Positions 1-6,617 are shown, numbered from the stretch's first letter. The stretch: DNA of 10,496 nucleotides from an uncultured Bacilli bacterium (GCA_947632255.1 CANROL010000027.1:1-10496); one strand, 5' to 3'. Numbers and translations: made by a program. Notes: generated from the letters alone by a model not told the origin.

Positions 1-1017
1 ACATTAAAAAAATTGATTGATGATCGTAAAGATATATGGCGGAAAAATGCTTTAGGCGAATCGCAAAAATATTTAGATATGGGCTTAGTAAATAGGGCAG
101 CAACAAGACAAATAGATTGGGGAGTAGAAGTTCCGGTAGAAGGTTATCAAGATAAAAGAGTTTATGTTTGGTTTGAAGCGGTTTTAGGATACCTATCAGT
201 GGCGAAATATGTTGCCGAACAAAGAGGCCTTGATTTTGATAAATTTTTAAGTAATGATAATCCTAATTTAAGAACTTATTATGTTCATGGAAAAGATAAT
301 ATACCTTTTCATACTATTATATTCCCTGCATTATTATCAGGTTTAGAAATGAATTATCGTTTACCAGATTATATAATATCTAGTGCTTATGTTAATTTAA
401 ATGATGAAAAAATGAGTAAAAGTAAAGGTAATTTAATCACGGCAAATGAATTATTAGAAAAGTTTAGTCGAGATACAATTCGTTTTTACTTTATATTTTA
501 TGGACCTGAAGCTAAAGATACTAGTTGTTCTATTGAAGAAATTATTCAAACTCATAATAAATTCTTAGTAGGGGTTTTAGGTAACTTTGTTAATCGTAAT
601 TTAGCTTTTATAAACAAAAAGTTTGATGGAGTTATAAATGAAGGTAAAATAGATAACAAAATTAAAGAATATACTAAAGATGTTTATAAAAAAGCTGGGG
701 ATTATATTGAAAAAGGAGAATTTAAAAATGCTTTAAATACAATTATTGATTATATTAGTATGGGTAATAAATATTATGATGAGGCTGAACCTTGGATTAA
801 AGTTAAAGATGATATGGAAGCATTTAATGATATTACTTATACTTGTATTTATATGATTGCTAATATTGCTAATTTAATTTATCCATTTATGAGTGATACT
901 TCAAAAAAGATTAAAGAGATGTTAAATTTAGAAGAATATAAATGGGAAGAATGCGAAATAAAAGGCGATTTGCAAGTTAATAATTTAGCTTTATTATTTG
1001 AAAGAATCGAGAACTAA
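1..1017 (+). CDS. metG: Methionyl-tRNA synthetase, C-terminal two thirds (5' end outside window)
   Basis: This cytoplasmic class I synthetase charges tRNA-Met with methionine using ATP. The frame is open from base 1, so the gene begins upstream. The TTG at 13 is an internal Leu codon, not the start. The KMSKS loop lies at 409-423 (context DEKMSKSKGN). It is preceded by the family's DWGVEVP and YVWFEA segments and the YYVHGKDNIPFH segment. The alpha-helical anticodon domain follows, with the FVNRN block and the AEPW tryptophan expected to contact the CAU anticodon. The protein ends at LLFERIEN, about where the anticodon domain ends. The C-terminal Trbp111-like tRNA-binding domain found in many bacterial MetRS is absent. 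The catalytic HIGH region is outside the window. The stop is TAA, and no clear hairpin terminator follows. Confidence 0.96.
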   Translation, partial: TLKKLIDDRKDIWRKNALGESQKYLDMGLVNRAATRQIDWGVEVPVEGYQDKRVYVWFEAVLGYLSVAKYVAEQRGLDFDKFLSNDNPNLRTYYVHGKDNIPFHTIIFPALLSGLEMNYRLPDYIISSAYVNLNDEKMSKSKGNLITANELLEKFSRDTIRFYFIFYGPEAKDTSCSIEEIIQTHNKFLVGVLGNFVNRNLAFINKKFDGVINEGKIDNKIKEYTKDVYKKAGDYIEKGEFKNALNTIIDYISMGNKYYDEAEPWIKVKDDMEAFNDITYTCIYMIANIANLIYPFMSDTSKKIKEMLNLEEYKWEECEIKGDLQVNNLALLFERIEN

Positions 1018-1040
1018 GATAAAAAGTAATGTATTTAACC

Positions 1041-1069
1041 TTTACAAAATGCATAAAATTTATTATAAT
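1041..1069 (+). promoter_or_regulatory. Sigma-A-type promoter for the HD-domain gene
   Basis: TTTACA (1041-1046) and a perfect TATAAT (1064-1069) are separated by 17 bp. The predicted start is near 1076, which gives a leader of roughly 25 nt before the ATG at 1102. An AAAGAGGT ribosome site is at 1085-1092. The gene therefore probably has its own transcript, separate from metG. Confidence 0.8.
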
Positions 1070-1101
1070 GTATTAGTCACGATGAAAGAGGTAAAATATT
1101 A

Positions 1102-1647
1102 ATGACGAAAAATAATAAAGTCGAGTTTAATAGTTTAGTGTGTGATATTTTAGAAAATGATAATTTTTTACAGATTAAAAAAGATTTACATCATGGAACA
1201 AGTAAGTATGAACATTGTATGCGGGTAGCAAAATTAAGTTATAAATTAAGTAAATTTTTTAAGGCCGATGTAAGGGTGGCCACGAGAGCAGGTTTACTTC
1301 ATGATTTCTTTATTGGAACAAGAAAAGAAAAACCTGAAAATTCTTATTTAAGACATCCTTATACCGCGGCTTTAAATGCGCAAAAATACTTTAATGTAAG
1401 TGATGAAGAAGCTAGTGCAATAAGAACGCATATGTTTCATCAAGTATTATTAAAAAAGCTTTTTCCTTTTGTAAATAGAAAAGAAAAAGCTAATCTTAAA
1501 GAATCTAAACCTAAAAGTAAAGAAGGTTGGATTATATGCGGATCTGATTTATTAGTTTCAATAATTGAATGTGAAAGATTTCAATTTAGTTATGCGGCTA
1601 ATGTAATATTGTTACTTGTTTTAAATTTAGTAATGTTTAAAAATTAA
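1102..1647 (+). CDS. HD-domain phosphohydrolase-like protein
   Basis: This 181-residue protein has the HD-superfamily metal-binding pattern: H38 in the YEHCMRVA segment, the HD pair H67-D68 in AGLLHDFF, further histidines H85, H110 and H113, and D149 in the GSDLL segment. The H...HD...H...H...D order resembles YqeK-like and HD-GYP-like hydrolases, which bind two metals and cleave phosphoester or nucleotide phosphoanhydride bonds. The substrate cannot be deduced. The last ~18 residues (SYAANVILLLVLNLVMF) are strongly hydrophobic and could be a C-terminal membrane segment or a buried helix. An AAAGAGGT ribosome site lies 9 nt before the ATG. The gene has its own promoter and terminator, so it is probably monocistronic. 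The HD assignment is firm; the enzymatic role is unknown. Confidence 0.88.
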   Translation: MTKNNKVEFNSLVCDILENDNFLQIKKDLHHGTSKYEHCMRVAKLSYKLSKFFKADVRVATRAGLLHDFFIGTRKEKPENSYLRHPYTAALNAQKYFNVSDEEASAIRTHMFHQVLLKKLFPFVNRKEKANLKESKPKSKEGWIICGSDLLVSIIECERFQFSYAANVILLLVLNLVMFKN

Positions 1648-1672
1648 TAGTTCGTTGGAACTATTTTTTTTA
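1646..1672 (+). terminator. Intrinsic terminator, probably bidirectional
   Basis: AATAGTTC (1646-1653) pairs with GAACTATT (1658-1665) as an 8-bp stem with a GTTG loop, followed by a T run to 1671. It overlaps the stop codon of the HD gene. On the other strand the same hairpin is followed by AATTTTT, so it can also end the convergent uppP transcript. Confidence 0.85.
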
Positions 1673-1690
1673 TCTAAAATTATCTAAAAT
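1671..1690. repeat. Tandem 10-bp direct repeat at the uppP 3' end
   Basis: TATCTAAAAT occurs twice back to back (1671-1680 and 1681-1690). The uppP stop codon (complement of TTA, 1680-1682) sits on the junction, so the second copy encodes the last residues of UppP and the first copy follows the terminator T run. It looks like a local slippage duplication with no evident role. Confidence 0.6.
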
Positions 1691-2492
1691 ATATAAAGAT
1701 AAAGATAGCTAGAAGTAAACAATATATAGAGAATTTCCATAATTTACCTTTTTTAACTAATTCACTTAACCATTTATAAGTAAAGTAAGTTACTACTCCC
1801 GCGGAAGCTAAGCCTAGAAGATATGGTAATAATAAAGTTGTTAAATTACCTGAAGCCACTAAATCACTGACACCTAAAAGCATTGTTGCCACACTGATAG
1901 GGAAATATAAAATAAATGTATATTTTAAAGCTGTAGATCTTTTAAAATTCATTAAAAGACATGCGACTAAAACAGTACCACTTCGGCTTATGCCAGGCAT
2001 AATAGTAAAGACTTGAAATAAACCAATGATAAGAGCGTCTTTTAAAGTAATATCTTTATCTTCTTTTGTACCATTTTTGTTGCGAATTAAGAAAAGCATT
2101 AAGGCGGTTATTAAAAAAGCAATACCTAAAAAGGTTAAATTATTAAGTTTTTCTTCAATAATATCTTTTAAAAATAAACCAGCAAGACCAACAGGGATGG
2201 TAGAAATAATTAAATAAAGACAATATTTAAATTTTGTTTTATTAATAGGTCTTTTGTCTTTTTTAAAAATATAAGTAAAGAAAGCTTTAATTAAATCAAT
2301 AATATCATGACGAAAGATAAATAAAATAGCTAAAAAAGATCCAAAGTTAGCAATTATTTCAAAATTTAAATCATTAAACATATTAGTATTAAAGATATTT
2401 TTGAAAAGAAAGATATGACCACTGGAACTAATAGGTAATGGTTCTGTAAAGCCTTGAATAACTCCTAAAATTAAATAAATAATATATTGCAT
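1680..2492 (-). CDS. uppP: Undecaprenyl-diphosphatase (BacA/UppP family)
   Basis: This integral membrane phosphatase removes a phosphate from undecaprenyl pyrophosphate, recycling the lipid carrier for peptidoglycan and other wall polymers. Overproduction of the family gives bacitracin resistance. The 270 residues match the usual length. The first signature is at residues 13-26 (Q13-x3-E17, then the LPISSSGH block). The second inverted-repeat signature is PGISRSG at 166-172, containing the conserved Arg170. Hydrophobic segments cover most of the rest. The usual TEFLPISSSGHL reads TEPLPISSSGHI here, a mild variation. The start is supported by AGGTGAT (2498-2504) five bases before the ATG. It is the only minus-strand gene in the window, divergent from the gene at 2561 and convergent with the HD gene. 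Its presence implies a peptidoglycan wall. Confidence 0.96.
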   Translation of the reverse strand: MQYIIYLILGVIQGFTEPLPISSSGHIFLFKNIFNTNMFNDLNFEIIANFGSFLAILFIFRHDIIDLIKAFFTYIFKKDKRPINKTKFKYCLYLIISTIPVGLAGLFLKDIIEEKLNNLTFLGIAFLITALMLFLIRNKNGTKEDKDITLKDALIIGLFQVFTIMPGISRSGTVLVACLLMNFKRSTALKYTFILYFPISVATMLLGVSDLVASGNLTTLLLPYLLGLASAGVVTYFTYKWLSELVKKGKLWKFSIYCLLLAIFIFIYFR

Positions 2493-2509
2493 TATAAATC
2501 ACCTATTTA

Positions 2510-2519
2510 ATTATATAAT
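2510..2519. promoter_or_regulatory. Palindromic shared -10 region between divergent genes
   Basis: ATTATATAAT is its own reverse complement. It offers TATAAT at 2514-2519 for the plus strand (gene at 2561) and at 2510-2515 for the minus strand (uppP). Neither side has a good -35 box at the right distance, so this is only a candidate divergent promoter core in very AT-rich DNA. Confidence 0.35.
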
Positions 2520-2560
2520 ATTTTTGAAATTTAAGAAATAAAATTATAAGGGAAATAATT

Positions 2561-2803
2561 ATGTTAAAAGTTTTTTTATATTTTTTGGGGATTTTTTTAA
2601 CTAGTCTTGGCATTTTCTTTACAATACTTTATTGTAATGTTTTAACAATGGGGTATAGTTTAGGACAAATGGGGAATTTTATTATTAGAAAAATAGAATT
2701 TTGGTTTATACTATGGGGGATAATATTAATCTTGTTATCTTTAGAAAGGTGGATTAAAAATGAACTATTACTACGATGTAATTTTAAATTGGGGCGAAGA
2801 TGA
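2561..2803 (+). CDS. Small two-helix membrane protein, function unknown
   Basis: This 80-residue protein has two strongly hydrophobic segments, about residues 4-24 and 46-61, joined by a polar stretch (VLTMGYSLGQMG). A basic C-terminus ends in LGRR. An AAGGGA ribosome site (2548-2553) lies 7 nt before the ATG, which argues for real translation. The last 44 bases overlap the next gene in another frame. The stop is TGA and overlaps nothing that would allow read-through. I do not recognise a named family. The tight overlap suggests the two products are made together and may act together, perhaps with the soluble protein held at the membrane (inference). Confidence 0.75.
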   Translation: MLKVFLYFLGIFLTSLGIFFTILYCNVLTMGYSLGQMGNFIIRKIEFWFILWGIILILLSLERWIKNELLLRCNFKLGRR

Positions 2804-3401
2804 AGTATATGATTTTTTTGAATGGAATGAGACAGATTATTTAGAATTAATTAAAAAAATACCAGTATTTAAAGTTAAACATAAAATATTTTTAGATATA
2901 ATAACTAATAATATAAAAGTAGATAGTGATTTTTTAAATTTAATTAAAGATAAAACTTTAGTAAGTGGGGAAAAAAGTTTAACAAAAATTGATTATGCTT
3001 GTTTAATATTAGATGGTAAAAGTGTTATAGCTTTAGAATTTTTAGAGGATGGTCATATTATTAATCGTAGTAAATTATTAATAGATGATGAATTAAATGT
3101 TTTAGAACTAACTTATAGTTTAAAAGAATATGATTTAAATTATGAAATAATTAATAATTTACCAATTAGGAAGAATTTAAGACAAATAGAAGAAGCTAAG
3201 AGATTAATATTATTAGAAATTACTAATTTATATAATGCTTTTGATAAAGATAAATTACAATATTTATATTATGAATATAAAAAAGAGAAGATTGAAGATA
3301 TTAATACTATTTATCAAGTATTTAGAGAAGATTTAAGTAATAAATTTAATAATAATTTAATGAAACTTTATTATATAATTAAATACTATCATAAAGTTTA
3401 A
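2760..3401 (+). CDS. Conserved-looking protein of unknown function (DUF3603-like by recollection)
   Basis: The 213-residue protein is soluble, acidic in its N-terminal half and helix-rich in its C-terminal half. The opening YYYDVILNWGEDEVYDFFEWN, with the following KKIPVFKV, recalls Bacillus proteins of the DUF3603 type. That is memory, not an alignment. The middle (YACLILDGKSVIALEFLEDG) reads like beta strands, and the C-terminal ~75 residues like charged helices (LRQIEEAKRL onward). No catalytic motif or Cys/His cluster was seen. AGAAAGGTGG (2743-2752) is a strong ribosome site inside the upstream membrane-protein gene and sets this start. It lies directly upstream of miaB, which has its own candidate extended -10 box. 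Confidence 0.8.
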   Translation: MNYYYDVILNWGEDEVYDFFEWNETDYLELIKKIPVFKVKHKIFLDIITNNIKVDSDFLNLIKDKTLVSGEKSLTKIDYACLILDGKSVIALEFLEDGHIINRSKLLIDDELNVLELTYSLKEYDLNYEIINNLPIRKNLRQIEEAKRLILLEITNLYNAFDKDKLQYLYYEYKKEKIEDINTIYQVFREDLSNKFNNNLMKLYYIIKYYHKV

Positions 3402-3406
3402 AATAG

Positions 3407-3415
3407 TGTTATAAT
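3407..3415 (+). promoter_or_regulatory. Extended -10 promoter candidate for miaB
   Basis: TGTTATAAT provides a TGn extension plus a perfect TATAAT (3410-3415) just after the preceding stop codon. No convincing -35 box is seen, which extended -10 promoters can tolerate. The predicted start is near 3422, right at the miaB ribosome site GGAAGTGA (3423-3430), so the leader would be very short. Confidence 0.55.
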
Positions 3416-3437
3416 AGCATCTGGAAGTGAAAAATAT

Positions 3438-4847
3438 ATGAATTTACCTAATATGCAAGATGCTAAAAAAAGAACTAATAAAGAAGTTAAAACAATTAAA
3501 GCGCAAAATATTATAAGTGATAAATTTAAAAATAAATTATTTTTTTTAAAGACTTATGGTTGTCAAATGAATGTTCATGATTCAGAAGAAATAAGAGGAA
3601 TAGTTACTAATTTAGGTTTTAGAGAAACTTTAAATTATGAAGAAGCTGATTTAATTATTTTAAATACATGTGCCATAAGAGAAAATGCTCATGATAAAGT
3701 ATTTGGTTTTTTAGGTCGAGTAAAACATTTAAAGAAAGAAAAACCTGAATTAATTGTTGCCGTTGGGGGTTGTATGCCTCAAGAAGAGGGCGTATCTCAC
3801 TTTTTAAAAGAAAAATATCCTTTTGTTAATATTGTTTTTGGAACTCATAATATTGCTGATTTAGGGAAAATGATCTTAGAACAAACAGGTAAACAAGATA
3901 TTGAAGTTTATTCTATTGAAGGGGATATTTATGAAAATATTCACTATGAAAGAGATTCTAAATATAGTGCTTGGGTAAATATCATGTATGGTTGTGATAA
4001 ATTTTGTACTTATTGTATAGTGCCTTTTACTAGGGGTAAACAAAGAAGTAGAAAAATGGCTGATATTATAGAAGAAGTAAAAGATTTAAAAAATAAAGGT
4101 TATTTAGAAGTTACTTTATTAGGGCAAAATGTTAATGCTTATGGTAAAGATTTAGAGGATAATTATGATTTTGCGACACTTTTAGAAGAAGTAGCTAAAA
4201 TAGGTATTCCCCGGATTAGATTTGTAACTTCTCATCCTTGGGATTTTACTGATAAAATGATTCAAGTTATTGCTAAATATCCTAATATTATGCCATATAT
4301 ACATTTACCTTTACAAAGTGGTTCGTCAAATATTTTACGTTTAATGGGCAGAAGATATACAAAAGAAGAATACTTAACATTGTATAATAAAATTAAAGAA
4401 AGTATTCCTAATGTTAGTATTACAACAGATATTATTGTGGGTTTTCCTAATGAAACCGAAGAAGATTTTAAAGAAACATTAGATGTTGTAAATAAATGCC
4501 AATTTGATGGAGCATATACATTTATTTATTCACCTAGAGAAGGAACACCTGCGGCTTTAATCAAAGATAATATTTCTTTAGAAGAAAAAGAAGAACGTTT
4601 AGCAATATTAAATGATTTAATAAATAAATATAGTTTAAAAGCTAATCAAAAACACTTAAATAAAATAGATAAAGTTTTAATTACTGGTGTAAGTGAAAAA
4701 GGGGAAGATAAAGTTTGTGGTTATACGGAAGATATGAAATTAGTTAATGTTTTAAATGCTAAAAATGATATAGGTAAAATAATAGATGTCGAAATAATTG
4801 AGGCTAAAAGTTTTAGTTTAGATGGTAAAAAAGTAATAAATATATAA
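3438..4847 (+). CDS. miaB: tRNA-2-methylthio-N6-dimethylallyladenosine synthase
   Basis: This radical-SAM methylthiotransferase converts i6A37 to ms2i6A37 in tRNAs reading UNN codons, improving anticodon pairing. All three domains are visible in 469 residues. The N-terminal methylthiotransferase domain has C42 (KTYGCQMN), C78 (NTCAIRE) and C112 (GGCMPQ) for one 4Fe-4S cluster. The radical-SAM core has CxxxCxxC as C186, C190 and C193 (GCDKFCTYCIVP), followed by FTRGKQRSR. The C-terminal TRAM domain spans about 405-467. The ~35-residue leader before the first domain is usual in Bacillota MiaB. The SAM motif and the VGFPNETEEDF segment identify MiaB rather than MtaB or RimO. GGAAGTGA lies 7 nt before the ATG. 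The gene supplying its substrate, miaA, lies downstream at 6617. Confidence 0.97.
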   Translation: MNLPNMQDAKKRTNKEVKTIKAQNIISDKFKNKLFFLKTYGCQMNVHDSEEIRGIVTNLGFRETLNYEEADLIILNTCAIRENAHDKVFGFLGRVKHLKKEKPELIVAVGGCMPQEEGVSHFLKEKYPFVNIVFGTHNIADLGKMILEQTGKQDIEVYSIEGDIYENIHYERDSKYSAWVNIMYGCDKFCTYCIVPFTRGKQRSRKMADIIEEVKDLKNKGYLEVTLLGQNVNAYGKDLEDNYDFATLLEEVAKIGIPRIRFVTSHPWDFTDKMIQVIAKYPNIMPYIHLPLQSGSSNILRLMGRRYTKEEYLTLYNKIKESIPNVSITTDIIVGFPNETEEDFKETLDVVNKCQFDGAYTFIYSPREGTPAALIKDNISLEEKEERLAILNDLINKYSLKANQKHLNKIDKVLITGVSEKGEDKVCGYTEDMKLVNVLNAKNDIGKIIDVEIIEAKSFSLDGKKVINI

Positions 4848-4864
4848 AAACTAAATAAAAACCC

Positions 4865-4893
4865 TTTTCAAATGCTAAAAAATATCTTATAAT
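4865..4893 (+). promoter_or_regulatory. Promoter for the secreted-protein pair
   Basis: TTTTCA (4865-4870), a 17-bp spacer and a perfect TATAAT (4888-4893) form a plausible housekeeping promoter. The predicted start is near 4900, just before the AGGTGA ribosome site. No terminator hairpin separates it from miaB, so read-through from miaB is also possible. Confidence 0.65.
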
Positions 4894-4907
4894 ATTAATT
4901 ATAAAAT

Positions 4908-4913
4908 AGGTGA
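4908..4913 (+). promoter_or_regulatory. Ribosome site that fixes a GTG start
   Basis: AGGTGA lies 6 nt before the GTG at 4920-4922. The nearby ATG at 4918-4920 is followed at once by TGA, so it cannot start a protein under the standard code. GTG is therefore the start of the downstream gene. Confidence 0.75.
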
Positions 4914-4919
4914 TGCGAT

Positions 4920-5528
4920 GTGAAAAGTGGATATAAACTAACTTTAGGTATTTTAACTATTATGATTATGATAACTTTAACAATTGGAACAAGTTATTCA
5001 TATTATTCAGTTACGGCTACTCAAGAAGAAGAAAATAATTTAGCTACTTCATGTTTTAATGTGGAATTTTCTAATGAAAGCGAGGCTATTTACTTACCTA
5101 ATACTTATCCTATGAGTGAAGCAAACGCTTTAAAGAAAGTAACACCTTATTCACTTACAATTACAAATACTTGTAGTGATGTAGATATTAATTATGTAAC
5201 TACTTTAAGTACTTTAACTGGTAAAACTGATTTAGTACCTTATCTTAATTATAAAATTGTAGAAGCAAAACCTAGCGCGGCTGATGGTAATTATGCAAAA
5301 CTTACAGGAGCTCAACCTTACAATGGTATTCCTGAAGAATATAAAACTGGTGTGGAGCAAACCTATGAAATAGATCATGGGGTTTTAGATGCCACAAATG
5401 GGAGAACTAAAACATTTTATTTATATTTATGGTTAGATGAAAATGCTTGTGATAATGATGCTGCTTGTTCAGAAAATCTAATGGGGAAATCTTTTGAAGG
5501 ACGAGTTTTAGTTTACGTTTATGTTTAA
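4920..5528 (+). CDS. Secreted protein with SipW-type signal peptide, TasA/camelysin-like (copy 1)
   Basis: The 202-residue protein has a GTG start. The N-terminus has basic residues, a hydrophobic stretch (residues 7-23) and then IGTSYSYYSVTATQEE, matching the pattern (...GxTxAYFS...) of substrates cut by SipW-type signal peptidases. In TasA and camelysin this precedes a beta-sandwich able to form surface fibres. The mature part holds CFNVEFSNE, LPNTYPMS, the TPYSLTITNTC block and YLYLWLDENA. These line up with the neighbour at 5563, including Cys45 and Cys85 at identical positions (probable disulfide). This copy adds C177 and C183 in a short loop. No sortase motif and no signal peptidase gene is present nearby. 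Export and fold class are likely; fibre formation is inference. It may be co-transcribed with copy 2, which begins 34 nt later. Confidence 0.85.
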   Translation: MKSGYKLTLGILTIMIMITLTIGTSYSYYSVTATQEEENNLATSCFNVEFSNESEAIYLPNTYPMSEANALKKVTPYSLTITNTCSDVDINYVTTLSTLTGKTDLVPYLNYKIVEAKPSAADGNYAKLTGAQPYNGIPEEYKTGVEQTYEIDHGVLDATNGRTKTFYLYLWLDENACDNDAACSENLMGKSFEGRVLVYVYV

Positions 5529-5562
5529 AAAAAATAAATAATATAGGAAATGAGGCAAAATA

Positions 5563-6129
5563 ATGAGTAATAAAAAATTAATAATAATGTCTACAATATC
5601 GATCATTGCCGTCATTGTTACTACTTTTGGGATAACTTTTGCCTATTTTTCTACTAGTCAAACCCAAAAAGAAGTTAATAATGTTAACGTAGCTTGTTTT
5701 GGTTTAAATTTTAATGATACTAATGCTAAAGTAATTAGTTTACCTAATGCATATCCTATATCTAATGGAAAAGGTTTAAATTTAGATCCTTATACTTTTA
5801 GTGTTTCTAATACTTGTGATACAACATCTAGTTATAAAATAATTTTAAATGTTATAAATACTAGTAGTGAAGCTTTATTACCATATATTAATATATCTTT
5901 AGATGGTCAAACTGTCATAAATTTAGCTAGTATTGTAAATGAATTACCAGCAAATTATACAAAAGAGGCCAATGTTAGTCATGCTTATGTTATTCATGAA
6001 GGAACTTTAAGTGGACAAGCCCAAATAGATACTTATGATTTAAGAATATGGATTGATAAAAGTGCTCCAAATAGTGCTCAAGGCCAAAGATTTGAAGCTA
6101 AGTTATCAGTTTATAGTGAAGCTCAATAA
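5563..6129 (+). CDS. Secreted protein with SipW-type signal peptide, TasA/camelysin-like (copy 2)
   Basis: The 188-residue protein is a paralogue of the preceding gene. The signal peptide has KK at residues 4-5, a hydrophobic core from about residue 6 to 23, and GITFAYFSTSQTQ, a closer match to SipW-type substrates than copy 1. Shared blocks are ACFGLNFND, LPNAYPIS, DPYTFSVSNTC and the C-terminal LRIWID. Cys45 and Cys85 match copy 1 in position, but the later Cys pair is missing. The sequence between the blocks has diverged widely, so the duplication is old or the copies are specialised. GAGG (5552-5555) lies 7 nt before the ATG. It is likely in one transcript with copy 1. No terminator was identified before mscL. 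Confidence 0.85.
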   Translation: MSNKKLIIMSTISIIAVIVTTFGITFAYFSTSQTQKEVNNVNVACFGLNFNDTNAKVISLPNAYPISNGKGLNLDPYTFSVSNTCDTTSSYKIILNVINTSSEALLPYINISLDGQTVINLASIVNELPANYTKEANVSHAYVIHEGTLSGQAQIDTYDLRIWIDKSAPNSAQGQRFEAKLSVYSEAQ

Positions 6130-6154
6130 AAAACTAGTTTTTTTACCTAGTATG

Positions 6155-6163
6155 TGTTAAAAT
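6155..6163 (+). promoter_or_regulatory. Weak extended -10 candidate for mscL
   Basis: TGTTAAAAT (TGn then TAAAAT) ends at 6163, 7 nt before the mscL ribosome site. There is no credible -35 box. It could give mscL-miaA a transcript of their own, but in DNA this AT-rich it is only a candidate. Confidence 0.35.
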
Positions 6164-6170
6164 ATTGGGT

Positions 6171-6178
6171 AGAGGTGA
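6171..6178 (+). promoter_or_regulatory. Ribosome site that fixes the mscL start
   Basis: AGAGGTGA lies 7 nt before the ATG at 6186. The longer reading from TTG at 6165 would put this site inside the coding region and add seven residues not typical of MscL, so the ATG is preferred. Confidence 0.8.
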
Positions 6179-6185
6179 ATTAGTT

Positions 6186-6617
6186 ATGTTTAAGAAAACT
6201 TTGGAGGAATTTAAAAAATTTATTGCACGGGGTAATGTCCTTGATTTAGCAGTTGGGGTTATAATCGGTGGTGCATTCTCGGCAATTGTTACAAGTTTAG
6301 TAAATAATATTTTAACCCCTATAATTGGCTTAGTTTTAGGTGGTAAAGATTTTTCTAATTTAGCAATAACTTTTAAAAATACGCGAATTCAATATGGAGC
6401 TTTTATTCAAAGTATTATTGATTTTTTAATTATTGCAGTATGTATATTCTTTATTGTTAAAATTGTTAATAAATTAATGAATCTTCATAAGAAAGAAGAA
6501 GTTAAAGAAGAAGTAAAACCACCAGTTAAAAGTGAAGAAGTAATACTTTTAGAAGAAATAAGAGATTTACTTAAAAAGAATAATAAAATTACTAAAAAAA
6601 GTACTAAGGAAAAATAA
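6186..6617 (+). CDS. mscL: Large-conductance mechanosensitive channel MscL
   Basis: MscL is a pentameric membrane channel that opens under membrane tension and releases solutes during hypo-osmotic shock. From the ATG at 6186 the protein is 143 residues, the usual size. The amphipathic N-terminal helix (EEFKKFIARGNVLDLAVGVIIGGAF) leads into TM1 (about 18-48), which contains the conserved LVNNILTPIIG pore region. TM2 lies at about 73-97. The cytoplasmic C-terminal helix has the family's LLEEIRDLLKK (about 121-131), preceded by a KEEVKEEVKPP linker. The periplasmic-side loop between the helices is short, as in other Bacillota. Its TAA stop shares a base with the miaA ATG (TAATG at 6615-6619), so the two are translationally coupled. 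Confidence 0.96.
   Translation: MFKKTLEEFKKFIARGNVLDLAVGVIIGGAFSAIVTSLVNNILTPIIGLVLGGKDFSNLAITFKNTRIQYGAFIQSIIDFLIIAVCIFFIVKIVNKLMNLHKKEEVKEEVKPPVKSEEVILLEEIRDLLKKNNKITKKSTKEK

Noticed and set aside
13..15. TTG at 13 as the start of metG
   Set aside because: The frame is open to base 1 and the protein lacks the whole N-terminal catalytic region, so this is an internal Leu codon of a gene cut by the window edge.
2026..2217. 63-codon plus-strand reading frame opposite uppP
   Set aside because: It lies wholly antisense to the well-conserved uppP gene, has no convincing ribosome site and a composition typical of a shadow frame.
4918..4923. ATG-TGA start-stop just before the first secreted gene
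   Set aside because: A start-stop can be regulatory, but here it simply overlaps the GTG start, which has a properly spaced ribosome site. No uORF role can be supported.
6128..6151. Hairpin or terminator after the second secreted gene (AAAACTAGTTTT and ACTAG/CTAGT)
   Set aside because: The palindrome has no loop, and the alternative 5-bp stem has its T run inside the loop rather than after the stem.
6165..6185. Longer mscL start at TTG 6165
   Set aside because: The seven added codons contain the ribosome site itself (AGAGGTGA). The ATG at 6186 gives the usual MscL N-terminus.
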